Positions 37,076-45,161 of a stretch of DNA of 64,000 nt are shown here, one piece after another (the first letter of the stretch is position 1; every line of letters begins with the position of its first letter). The notes under the pieces were generated by a model. The model saw only the letters and a program-made list of their open reading frames with translations, had not been told where the DNA came from and ran no database searches. The DNA is from Endozoicomonas sp. SESOKO1 (lineage in GTDB: Bacteria; Pseudomonadota; Gammaproteobacteria; Pseudomonadales; Endozoicomonadaceae). The position numbers and the translations under genes were made by a program. The stretch is taken from positions 1 through 64,000 of the forward strand of contig NZ_JAHHPP010000310.1 of NCBI RefSeq assembly GCF_024606265.1. The letters are read 5' to 3'.

Positions 37076-37984
37076 AGGGGCTGATTGGGGGATAACCGGT
37101 TTCAGGTTGTAAAGCCATAATGCGAGGGCATCCAGATAGACAGGCAGAGTAGTTGCCGGGTCTGCCGGTCCCGCCGCCAGATCGATGATAAAACCCGGCA
37201 GCTCCTGTTTTACCACTTCTTTCTGGTAAAGCCCGTTAGGCTGGTCTGAGATAATCAGGGCAGTCCCCGGTAGCGGCCCTGTTTTTACCCAGTGCCTGAG
37301 TGTGTCGCGGGTATTGGGCCTGTGCCAGAGTCCGCTCTTCCAGTTTCTTGGCGTATCGATAAACTCAACCGGCAGGGCTCTCATGGCTTCTGGCATGGGG
37401 ACCAGTTGATGCAGCATGATAGCCGCCTCAGTTTCGGTAAAAGGGAGTGGGTCCAGCTTCTTCTTTTCAGGCTTTGTTATCAGAATGTCCAGGTCATCAG
37501 CTCCCGGCGTGAGAGGGCGCTGGCCAACCAGAAAAATCAAGCGTTTGAATCGGACACCTTGACGCCACCAGTCAGCTAAATAGTCCAGCCTGCTTTTCAT
37601 GCCGGGGGCAGTGGCTCCCAATAGCAGTGCATAATCATATTGCTTTGTTGATGGCGCGACGGGGGCAATGAGTCCAAGCTTTTCGAGCAGATCAAAGACT
37701 CTGTACCTTTTGTTTGTTGATATATCCAGCCTGGGTAATTCCCACCGTTCCTGTCCCGGTTTTCTGCGCCAGATCTGGCTGGTATCGATCATTGACTCCA
37801 GGTTAGGGGTGTGGGAAATGCGCAGCTCCGTTAACAGTTCATCCAGCGTTAATGTGAGCGCTTTATCGTGTTGACCAGGATCGATGGTATCGGCCTGGGA
37901 AAGCATGGAAAGATACATGAGTGTCCCTGCCAGAAACCGCTGGTAATTGAATCGGAAATTAAATCGACTCATCCTGCCGGGCAT
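37043..37984 (-). CDS. Unrecognised exported protein with alpha/beta core
   Basis: A 313-residue protein that I do not assign to a named family. The N-terminus looks like a signal peptide (FLAGTLMYLSMLSQA), suggesting export. The body has a nucleotide- or ligand-fold-like rhythm: YALLLGATAPGMKSRLDYL, FKRLIFLVGQRPLTPG, ALIISDQPNGLYQKEV. Start chosen at 37984, with AGGGAC nine bases upstream. The last 33 bases overlap ubiX on the other strand. Its neighbour downstream is another small unknown gene in the opposite reading context. Confidence 0.7.
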   Translation of the reverse strand: MPGRMSRFNFRFNYQRFLAGTLMYLSMLSQADTIDPGQHDKALTLTLDELLTELRISHTPNLESMIDTSQIWRRKPGQERWELPRLDISTNKRYRVFDLLEKLGLIAPVAPSTKQYDYALLLGATAPGMKSRLDYLADWWRQGVRFKRLIFLVGQRPLTPGADDLDILITKPEKKKLDPLPFTETEAAIMLHQLVPMPEAMRALPVEFIDTPRNWKSGLWHRPNTRDTLRHWVKTGPLPGTALIISDQPNGLYQKEVVKQELPGFIIDLAAGPADPATTLPVYLDALALWLYNLKPVIPQSAPSKAVITPGRH

Positions 37985-38042
37985 TATTTTTGTCCCTGCG
38001 GGGGCAGGGACAAGCATAGTTGCTGCTCTGAATAACCGGTTA

Positions 38043-38351
38043 TTAATGCTGGGTTGACGCAGATGTACCTGTCTGGGCCTGTTGCTGCAGAATAAGCTGG
38101 CTAAGCTCCGGCTGCTCCCAGTTCTCCGGGTAGTGTTTTGCCATTGCTTCCATCATCACAGTGTATTCATCAGCAGGTTTTTGCAGCAGGTAGGTCAGGA
38201 AGGTAAAGATTCGATCAGACATCTCTTTATTGATCTGGTTCAGTTGTTGGTCGTTTATCTGTCCTTTTTTCTGACACTCTTCAATGGTGGATTGACGAAT
38301 ACAGTTGGCAGATATAATCAGCGCCAGTTTCTTGATGTTTTGCTCTTCCAT
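38043..38351 (-). CDS. Small hypothetical helical protein
   Basis: A 102-residue soluble, mostly helical protein (KLALIISANCIRQSTIEECQKKGQ) with a Gln-rich C-terminus (LILQQQAQTGTSASTQH). No family recognised. The ATG at 38351 has GGAG six bases upstream, which supports translation. It lies 58 bases upstream of the preceding exported protein on the same strand, so the two may be cotranscribed. Confidence 0.65.
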   Translation of the reverse strand: MEEQNIKKLALIISANCIRQSTIEECQKKGQINDQQLNQINKEMSDRIFTFLTYLLQKPADEYTVMMEAMAKHYPENWEQPELSQLILQQQAQTGTSASTQH

Positions 38352-38477
38352 GAGGGGCTCCATGCCGGTGTAGATATAGACGTTTACCTATATAAAGCTA
38401 GTTGCTGTGGGAGGGGATTCAAGGTTGGATAATATAAAAACCGGGGAAAAGAATCCCCCTGACAAGATTGAAACAAT

Positions 38478-38921
38478 TTAAGGGCGTGCTGACGCCGGAT
38501 GATCCCGATCGATGTTACATTCAACGCCAAGTTGCCAGCCAGTAGCAATCAGCAACCCGCCAACAGTCCCCCACAGCGGTCCGATCGGTGTTAAGGCACC
38601 AATAACAAACCCTGCCACACTGCCAATTCCGGCTTTGGTTAAATAGGGCGGTAACATTTCACCAATGTGTCTGGAAACATAATTGACAATCTTTACTGCC
38701 CGACTGTAAAGGCCTTTGAAAAAACTTGAGATATTATTCCATGCGGAACGCTCTTCACTGGAGCTGGAGGACATATGGCTTTTGGTAAAGCTACTGGTAA
38801 AAAAGCTGATGACTTTTCTGCCAAAGCTGTAAACGCTTTCCTTACTGTGTCCATGTGCAGTCCCGGAATCAGGGGCTGATGCGAAGAAAGTACTGCTTGC
38901 AGGCTGAGCTGTTATGGTCAT
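38478..38921 (-). CDS. Hypothetical protein with glycine-rich membrane hairpin
   Basis: A 147-residue protein. The first half is Ser-rich and polar (SHMSSSSSEERSAW). The C-terminal part has two hydrophobic, Gly-rich segments (AGIGSVAGFVIGALTPIG and LWGTVGGLLIATGWQLGV). No signal peptide and no known family. Small secreted or membrane-active proteins can look like this, but no function can be assigned. Confidence 0.6.
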   Translation of the reverse strand: MTITAQPASSTFFASAPDSGTAHGHSKESVYSFGRKVISFFTSSFTKSHMSSSSSEERSAWNNISSFFKGLYSRAVKIVNYVSRHIGEMLPPYLTKAGIGSVAGFVIGALTPIGPLWGTVGGLLIATGWQLGVECNIDRDHPASARP

Positions 38922-39030
38922 TTTAAGTACACATATTATGTTGGTTTAATACCTGAGACCAACTTAGGCAATTAAGGTTCCCACTTTTAGTTGAAAAGTT
39001 AATAGATCTTGACAGGGTCATCTGAGTTTT

Positions 39031-39072
39031 GTTGTTTCCGGGACATCTCAAGTTGTTTCCGGGACATCTCAA
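39031..39072. repeat. 21-base perfect tandem duplication
   Basis: GTTGTTTCCGGGACATCTCA plus one more A occurs twice head-to-tail (39031-39051 and 39052-39072). It ends 12 bases before the cytochrome gene stop. It could be the trace of a transposon end or a recent slippage event. No transposase is nearby. Confidence 0.9.
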
Positions 39073-39084
39073 TATGGAGGGGAT

Positions 39085-39438
39085 TTATAAACATCCGGTT
39101 ATTGAGTACCACTCGCTGATACTCTCGACTTCTTCTTCTGACAATAGCCTGGCGATATTATTCATAGGTTTGTGAGTGGACCTTGAGCCATCCCGGTAGT
39201 ATTGCAGTTGCTTAACCATATATTCTTTTTTCTGGCAGGCCAGGTTAGGGTTATAGGGCGTTGTACCGATACCGGTGGGGCCATGGCATCCCGAGCAGAG
39301 TTGCATGGCTTTTGCCTGGGCTGCTTCAAGGTGGCTGGGTGGCGACTGAATTTGAGTGGCAGGCTGCTGGTCAGTGCACCCCGCCAGCAAAAAAACAGCG
39401 GCTAAAACTATTTTTTTGATTTTGAAAGCTATTTTCAT
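39085..39438 (-). CDS. c-type cytochrome lipoprotein
   Basis: A 117-residue class I cytochrome c anchored as a lipoprotein. The signal ends in the lipobox FLLAGC with Cys21 or near it. The heme motif is CSGCH (LCSGCHGPTG), and the distal Met ligand is likely in HKPMNNIARLL. The pattern YMVKQLQYYRDGSR is shared with cytochrome c553/c4-type electron carriers. The frame is open 32 codons upstream; I start at 39438, where the lipoprotein signal begins. Probably a periplasm-facing electron carrier; no oxidase partner is adjacent. Confidence 0.85.
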   Translation of the reverse strand: MKIAFKIKKIVLAAVFLLAGCTDQQPATQIQSPPSHLEAAQAKAMQLCSGCHGPTGIGTTPYNPNLACQKKEYMVKQLQYYRDGSRSTHKPMNNIARLLSEEEVESISEWYSITGCL

Positions 39439-39671
39439 CAGACCATCAACTTCACTGCATTGAGGGAACCAGCTAAAAGTAGAGTGGTTTATGTGATCGA
39501 TAGTTGAACACCTGAACCTCTCTACGTTCGCCACTCCATGTTAGAGCCTGTTGATGTTTTATGGCAAGCTCAGAGGGACGTGAGTTCTGGCGTCGTTATT
39601 TTACGTCTTACAAGTCTGACAGTTTTCTGAGCCAGATTGAACGTCCCGCCTATCGGCCGCCATTGTGCTTT

Positions 39672-40772
39672 TCAATCCAGTGCCTTACCTTCATCGGTCA
39701 ATCGGAGCCAGGCATGTGAATACCAGTAGTAGTGTCGGCCACTGTTGGATGGAGCGGTACAGTTGTAGCGAGTTCGGCCCACTGGCAATGGTTTATTGGC
39801 TTGTGTCCTGAAACGAGTCATCTCTTCATTGAGCCAGGTTACCTTCAGCTCACCCTGGCCGGAGGCATAGCACTTCAGCTGCTTTTTCTGGTAATCCCCA
39901 CTGGCCAGGGTTAGCTCCAGTTCGGGCTTAAGGTTATCCTGAGTGATCAGTGATGAGTCGGGGGTCTGGCTGGTCACTGGCAGAGCCCTGCTGTTGACCT
40001 TAACGGCAAAGTCATTGACCCCATAAATACCAGCCATGGGAAAACGGGGCAGACGAGTGAAGTCAGAATATTCACCAGCGGCTCCTGACTGCTGGCCAAA
40101 GCCGATATATCCCATCTCGTTCAGCCTGACCCTGAGTTCCGGGGTAGTTTCACCAAAAGTCCAGGCAAACATTTTGACACTTTGACCGGATTTTTCCTGA
40201 ATTCTGGCCTCTGTCATTTCCAGATCCCGGCTGAACCGGGAAAGCCACTGAGCTTCGGTTTCTCCAGGCAGCCTTTCTACACTGTGGGCGTGTTCCATGG
40301 TGTGATTTGCCAGGGTGGCGCCAGCTTCAGCCATTTCCAGCAGTTGCTCCCAGCTGAGGAACTTCTGATAGTTTTTATCCACCGGTGTCGGCGACACAAA
40401 AACAGTAAATGGCAAACCCTGTTCCCTGAGTATTGGAAATGCATTGGTGTAAATGCTCAGATAGGCATCGTCAAACGTGATGGCGACGGTTCTTTCCGGT
40501 AACGCCTTTTTATGGCCAAGGGCCTCAACCACATCAACCAGCGGCATCACATTGAACTCATTTTCAACAAGATAGTTGATCTGTTTCCTGAATGTCTCAG
40601 GGGTGACGCTGGTTATGCCCGGGGTTTCATCGCTGACATGGTGATATTGCAGTATGACTGCAGAGCGGGATGCCTGGCTAACGGCAGGGACTATAGAAAG
40701 CAGTGCAAAAAGGCAGACGATGTATTGCCTCAATTTGCTGACAACGGGCTTAAGCAGAAAAGAAAAGCTCAC
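39672..40772 (-). CDS. Exported polysaccharide deacetylase (CE4, PgaB-like N-domain)
   Basis: A 366-residue secreted NodB-homology deacetylase. Signal peptide to about residue 35 (PAVSQAS). The metal motif appears as VAITFDDAYLS, and the second His-rich motif is LANHTMEHAHS. QYHHVSDETPGITSVTPETFRKQINYL is typical of PgaB-type deacetylases. A C-terminal segment of about 90 residues has Cys pairs and no match I recognise. No pga synthase genes are nearby, so its glycan substrate is unknown. Confidence 0.88.
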   Translation of the reverse strand: MSFSFLLKPVVSKLRQYIVCLFALLSIVPAVSQASRSAVILQYHHVSDETPGITSVTPETFRKQINYLVENEFNVMPLVDVVEALGHKKALPERTVAITFDDAYLSIYTNAFPILREQGLPFTVFVSPTPVDKNYQKFLSWEQLLEMAEAGATLANHTMEHAHSVERLPGETEAQWLSRFSRDLEMTEARIQEKSGQSVKMFAWTFGETTPELRVRLNEMGYIGFGQQSGAAGEYSDFTRLPRFPMAGIYGVNDFAVKVNSRALPVTSQTPDSSLITQDNLKPELELTLASGDYQKKQLKCYASGQGELKVTWLNEEMTRFRTQANKPLPVGRTRYNCTAPSNSGRHYYWYSHAWLRLTDEGKALD

Positions 40773-40948
40773 AGTATTTCCTTATGATGGTTTTGTCCCC
40801 CCTGCCGGATTTTTACCATTAATCAGGGGGTGAATTTCTGGAATTGTAACCGTCAAGACGTGGGATTTTCTATCGTACCATTTACCACTCTCAACCATTC
40901 AGGTACTTAGATACTGGTCATATGTCCAGTTGGGAAAACCCTCAGTGC

Positions 40949-40993
40949 AAAAAAAAACCACCGGTCAGCAAGGGCAGGGGCTGAAAGGTGGTC
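40949..40993 (-). terminator. Rho-independent terminator of tesB
   Basis: On the minus strand ACCACC...GGTGGT arms (40957-40962 and 40987-40992) enclose an inner CAGC/GCTG stem. They are followed by nine T residues (A-run 40949-40957 on the plus strand). It starts about 55 bases after the tesB stop. Confidence 0.88.
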
Positions 40994-41047
40994 CAAGTTT
41001 CATTAGCGAACAATTAAAAGTTTATGAATGGTTAGCCTGTTTTGCCT

Positions 41048-41923
41048 TTAGACCTTGGTCTGAGCTTTGATGGGCCTCACAAGGCCCTCCTGAATCGTCG
41101 ACGCCACCAGGACTCCAGCCTGATTGAATACCTGGCCTCTTACCAGCGCCCTGGCACTGCTGGCAGTGGTACTTTCAACACAGTGCAGTAACCACTCATC
41201 CATCCTGAATGGGCGATGGAACCACATGGCATGGTCCAGACTGGCTATTTGAATAGGTTTCTGGAATCCAGCAGCCCCATGGGGATACAGGCAAGTGGGT
41301 AAGAATTGAAAATCTGAGGCGTAAGCCAGAAGGTATTTATGAAGTCCCGGATTGTCGGGTAATTTTCCGTTGGCTCTTATCCATATTTTATGGTTTGGAG
41401 CCCTGGTTTCTTCAGCCAGTGGATCAACGGGGGCGGCAAAGCGAATCTCAATGGGCGTATCACTCAGCAGTCCTTTCTGCAGAGGTTTGGGAATTAAGTC
41501 ACTGTGCCTTTGAATCAGGACTTTTTCACTCAACGCTTCATCCGGAGGTATGACGCCTGGCATCGGATCCTGATGTTCAAAACCACTTTCGTTTAATTGA
41601 AAGGAAGCAGACATATTGAAAATAGGGCGTCCATTTTGAACGGCTACTACCCGGCGGGTATTGAAGCTTCTGCCATCACGAATGCAATCAACCGTGTAGA
41701 CAATCGGCTTGCTGCTATCGCCCTCGCGAAGAAAATAACTATGGAAGGAATGAACATGGCGTTCAGGATCGACCGTCTGCCTTGCCGCAGACAGCGCCTG
41801 CCCCAATACCTGGCCACCGAATACCCGCCCCCAGCCAAGGTCCTGACTCTGGCCCCGGAATATATTGTCTTCAATAGGTTCCAGTTTCAGTTGATTAACC
41901 AGTTCTTCCAGTACTTCACTCAT
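41048..41923 (-). CDS. tesB: Acyl-CoA thioesterase II
   Basis: A 291-residue double hot-dog thioesterase that hydrolyses medium- and long-chain acyl-CoA. Blocks include FRGQSQDLGWGRVFGGQVLGQALSAA, HSFHSYFLREGDSSKPIVY, DGRSFNTRRVVAVQNG and SLDHAMWFHRPFR. The Asp of the catalytic triad lies in ASLDHAMW. Length equals E. coli TesB (286). It is divergent from the DedA-PAP2 gene. Confidence 0.96.
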   Translation of the reverse strand: MSEVLEELVNQLKLEPIEDNIFRGQSQDLGWGRVFGGQVLGQALSAARQTVDPERHVHSFHSYFLREGDSSKPIVYTVDCIRDGRSFNTRRVVAVQNGRPIFNMSASFQLNESGFEHQDPMPGVIPPDEALSEKVLIQRHSDLIPKPLQKGLLSDTPIEIRFAAPVDPLAEETRAPNHKIWIRANGKLPDNPGLHKYLLAYASDFQFLPTCLYPHGAAGFQKPIQIASLDHAMWFHRPFRMDEWLLHCVESTTASSARALVRGQVFNQAGVLVASTIQEGLVRPIKAQTKV

Positions 41924-42084
41924 CCTTTAACTCCCTGATTGCATACCATTGGTTGGCTGCAGATTGCGTTGCTGCAATAGGATAACAACAGGCACGCATT
42001 TACCCAATAACATTGGCGCTATTTACAATGAAACTGTAGTCTAACTCTGCTAACGAAAGGTATTTTCCAAGACTCTGGTAACTC

Positions 42085-43275
42085 ATGGATAACGCTTATT
42101 TTGATGCCATGCATATATGGTTACAGCAGAATACTGGCTGGATCGGTCCTGCCATAGCAATGGTTGCCTGTCTGGAATCACTGGTTGCAGTGGGCATTGT
42201 TTTGCCGGGTGTTGCCATGCTGTTTGCATTGGCGGCTATTGCCGGGGCGGCTTCCATGTCTGTTTATCCAATCCTTTTGTGGGCTTTCCTGGGCGCTGTT
42301 GTTGGAGATGGGGTCAGTTACCTGCTTGGCTATTATTATCACGAGCGGGTCAGATGCTGGTGGCCATTTAATCGTCATCCCCAGTTGCTGGAACGTGGTG
42401 AGGATTTCTTCAGCAAGTATGGCGTTTTAAGTGTTGTAACAGGACGTTTTGTTGGTCCTGTCCGCCCCATCATACCGGCAGTAGCCGGTATGATGGGTAT
42501 GGTTCCCGGGTACTTTTTTACTGTTAATGTTATCTCCGCCCTTGCCTGGTCTCCTGTTTACCTGCTGCCGGGTTACCTGACGGGAGCCGCACTTCAGTGG
42601 CATGATACAGTGCCCGATCAATTGTTGGTTGTGCTGTTGGCTATCACCTGTATTACCATCTTGCTCCCGCCAGTGCTGATCAGTGTACATCGCCACTTCA
42701 AACCCCGGTTTACCGGGTATCTGGTGCTTGCATCAGTGGTGCTTGCCTTACTTGTTTTTTCTGAGTGGGGTGGTTTGCTGGAGAGCATCAATCAACGTGT
42801 CGACCAATGGCTGGCAGTGGTTCAGTTACCCTGGTTACAAAAGGTGATGTATTGGGTGAATCAGATCGGCAGCATTCCTGTTTTGAGTATTTTTTCCGCT
42901 GGCGGCTTATTCTGGCTGTACCGTTCTGATCGGCTAGGCACTCTGTTCTATCTGCTCTGTGGCGGTCTATCAATGGTTTGCTCTGTCTGGCTTATCCAGT
43001 GGCTGGCAGATAATGAAGGGCCTCTGGCCGGGTTTGATCCCTCTGTACATACAACAGCCACCGCCTATGTACTGTTTTCTTTTGCTGTGCTTGTAGCAGA
43101 AAACCGCCCATTTAAGGTCCAGTGGTTATGGGCCAGTGTCGCTTTGGGACTGGTGATGATGGAAGCTTTTTCCCAGTTGGTTTTGCAGGTTCACTGGTTT
43201 GGCGATGTCATGGCGGGACTGTGCCTTGGTTTATTCTGGTGGCTGGTCATTCTTGTCTTAAAAAAGCTGTCCTGA
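42085..43275 (+). CDS. DedA-family membrane protein fused to a PAP2-like domain
   Basis: A 396-residue membrane protein in two parts. Residues 1-200 are DedA/SNARE-associated (GIVLPGVAMLFALAAIAG, GDGVSYLLGYY, FFSKYGVLSVVTGRFVGPVRPIIPAVAGMM). DedA proteins take part in undecaprenyl phosphate or phospholipid flipping. Residues 215-395 resemble PAP2 phosphatases (DPSVHTTATAYV for PSGH and VHWFGDVMAGL for H...D). The first PAP2 motif (K...RP) is not clear, and the Arg before the last His is Gln. The phosphatase activity may be weak or lost. It ends nine bases from the convergent reductase gene. Confidence 0.88.
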   Translation: MDNAYFDAMHIWLQQNTGWIGPAIAMVACLESLVAVGIVLPGVAMLFALAAIAGAASMSVYPILLWAFLGAVVGDGVSYLLGYYYHERVRCWWPFNRHPQLLERGEDFFSKYGVLSVVTGRFVGPVRPIIPAVAGMMGMVPGYFFTVNVISALAWSPVYLLPGYLTGAALQWHDTVPDQLLVVLLAITCITILLPPVLISVHRHFKPRFTGYLVLASVVLALLVFSEWGGLLESINQRVDQWLAVVQLPWLQKVMYWVNQIGSIPVLSIFSAGGLFWLYRSDRLGTLFYLLCGGLSMVCSVWLIQWLADNEGPLAGFDPSVHTTATAYVLFSFAVLVAENRPFKVQWLWASVALGLVMMEAFSQLVLQVHWFGDVMAGLCLGLFWWLVILVLKKLS

Positions 43276-43284
43276 AAAGCGGCG

Positions 43285-44022
43285 TCAGTGCCCGGAGTAA
43301 ACGTATTTTTCCCGTTTGATTTGCCGGGGTGATAGCCCTCTGTCTCTCAGAAAAGCTACGCAATCATCAATCATATTGGGGTTTCCACAAAGATAAACCA
43401 CATCTTTTTCAGGATTCAGGTCAAGGGCGTCAAACTGGTCCTGCACGTGGCCAGCATACTCATGGTCAGCGCTGTTTACGTTGGACTCCCGGCTTAGACA
43501 GGTGCGGTACTTTATATACGACAGTTGCGCAAAATCTCCAGAGTAAATGCTTTCCTCCCGATATCTGAAACCCTTGACAACAGTGACAGCTGTCCCCTTA
43601 TCAGTAAGCGTTTTCAATTGCGGAATCATGCTTCGATAGGGGGCAATCCCCGTGCCGGTTCCTGCCAGAATAAGTTGTCCGGGAAAGGTTTCCGGAAGCG
43701 TAAGGACTCCGAACGGCCCTGCGATATTAAGTTCGATTCCGGGAGGGGCTTTGTGGAAAAGCCCGGAGGCAACCCCGCCACTGACCAGGCTGAGAGCTAC
43801 CTGCAGCTGCCCGGTTGCCTTAAAGTCGTCAGGCGTGTTGGCAATGCTGTAACTTCGTTTATAGAGTTCTCCATCAAGCTCAAACTGTAACTGCAAAAAC
43901 TGTCCGGCAATAAAATTGAAACTCGTTCTATCGTCCTGTCCCAACTCAAAACTCAGCTGCAGTGTATTGGCACTGAGCTGCTCAGTCTTATACAGCTTTG
44001 CAGATAAAAAAGAACCGGGCAT
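43285..44022 (-). CDS. fpr: Ferredoxin-NADP+ reductase
   Basis: A 245-residue FAD flavoprotein that shuttles electrons between NADPH and ferredoxin or flavodoxin. The FAD motif RSYSIAN, the block VSGGVASGLFHK and the NADPH motif LAGTGTGIAPYRSM are present, with VVYLCGNPNMIDD near the C-terminus. E. coli Fpr is 248 residues. I use the ATG at 44022, with AGGA nine bases before it, rather than the TTG at 44031. Convergent with the DedA-PAP2 gene. Confidence 0.93.
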   Translation of the reverse strand: MPGSFLSAKLYKTEQLSANTLQLSFELGQDDRTSFNFIAGQFLQLQFELDGELYKRSYSIANTPDDFKATGQLQVALSLVSGGVASGLFHKAPPGIELNIAGPFGVLTLPETFPGQLILAGTGTGIAPYRSMIPQLKTLTDKGTAVTVVKGFRYREESIYSGDFAQLSYIKYRTCLSRESNVNSADHEYAGHVQDQFDALDLNPEKDVVYLCGNPNMIDDCVAFLRDRGLSPRQIKREKYVYSGH

Positions 44023-44034
44023 TAATGGCAATCC

Positions 44035-44931
44035 TCATGACGTAAGTTCAGTTGTATTCCCTTCATAATAGCTTCTGATCATCCGCGAAAGGCTTCCTCT
44101 CCAGGGTTTATTATGTACGCCAAAGGTGCTTAAAATTTTCCGGCAGGAGAGGGTCGCATTGGCTGGCGCCTGAATACCATTGCGATCATGCAATTTATCC
44201 ATTCGCAGCTTGCGAATTTTCAGATCCTGATATTGTGATGCCTCAGAAATCACGGCTTCGGCAAAACGGTTTTCAGAGATGGATTCAGCTCCGGCATAAT
44301 GATAAGTACCCCAGGGTTCAGCCCCACACCCCAGCTGCTGGATAATCGCGACAATAACCCTTGCCGCATCTTCGCTGGGTGTTGGGCATCCCTGCTGATC
44401 GGATACCACGGCAACCTCCTGCTCCTGGCTGATCTGATCCAGAAGATGCTTCAAAAGGTTGGTGCGTCGATAGCTGATGATCCAGGACAGGCGAAGAATG
44501 ATATGCCTTGGGCAGCGCTCACTGATTTGCTGTTCTGCCTGCCACCGGCTGGTTGCCAGGACACCGGAAGGGTTAGGTATATCTCTCTCGGTGTAAGCTT
44601 CCTTTTTGCTGCCATCAAAAACCCGGTACGTTGAAATATAAACCAGAATTGCCTGTTGCCGGTTGCAACAATCCGCCAGTGTTGCCATGGCATCGCGGTT
44701 TATCCGGAAGCATTTGGATGGCTCGTTTTCGGCCTTGACCGGATCGTTATAACTTGCACAGTTGACCACAATATCTGGCTGGTATTTTTTCAGGCAGGAA
44801 TCAATGGACTCAGGATTTTCAAGATTTAATTCATCCCTTCCCGGAGCGATAGACCGGATCTGCCTGTCAAGGAACAACTGTTGTACTTCCTGGCCGATCA
44901 GCCCGGTACCACCGATTAAAAGTATGTTCAT
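44035..44931 (-). CDS. RmlD-like sugar-nucleotide-binding SDR protein
   Basis: A 298-residue NAD(P)-binding protein resembling dTDP-4-dehydrorhamnose reductase RmlD. The dinucleotide loop GGTGLIGQEV is intact. However, the usual catalytic YxxxK is replaced: the aligned region reads GVLATSRWQAEQQ, with Leu and Arg where Tyr and Lys are expected. ISTYRVFDG aligns to the substrate loop. No rmlA/B/C genes are nearby, so it may be a non-catalytic or divergent member. GTG at 44937 is an alternative start. It is next to fpr on the same strand. Confidence 0.8.
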   Translation of the reverse strand: MNILLIGGTGLIGQEVQQLFLDRQIRSIAPGRDELNLENPESIDSCLKKYQPDIVVNCASYNDPVKAENEPSKCFRINRDAMATLADCCNRQQAILVYISTYRVFDGSKKEAYTERDIPNPSGVLATSRWQAEQQISERCPRHIILRLSWIISYRRTNLLKHLLDQISQEQEVAVVSDQQGCPTPSEDAARVIVAIIQQLGCGAEPWGTYHYAGAESISENRFAEAVISEASQYQDLKIRKLRMDKLHDRNGIQAPANATLSCRKILSTFGVHNKPWRGSLSRMIRSYYEGNTTELTS

Positions 44932-45161
44932 AAGCACCCGGCCGTTATGAGTTAATGATCATGGGCAATTCAACGCGAATACAGCTCTATTGAACCATGA
45001 ATAAGACGGCCCAGGAAAAAAAATCTCAGTGTCGAAAACATTAGCCAGAGTGACAGATAGCAGTAAGGCCTCTGATAAAAGCCGAAGTTATAGTAAAATA
45101 ACCCGTTTATTTCCGTCTATTTTTACATTGATGAACTTTCTGACATCAGGGTCTGCTGACG

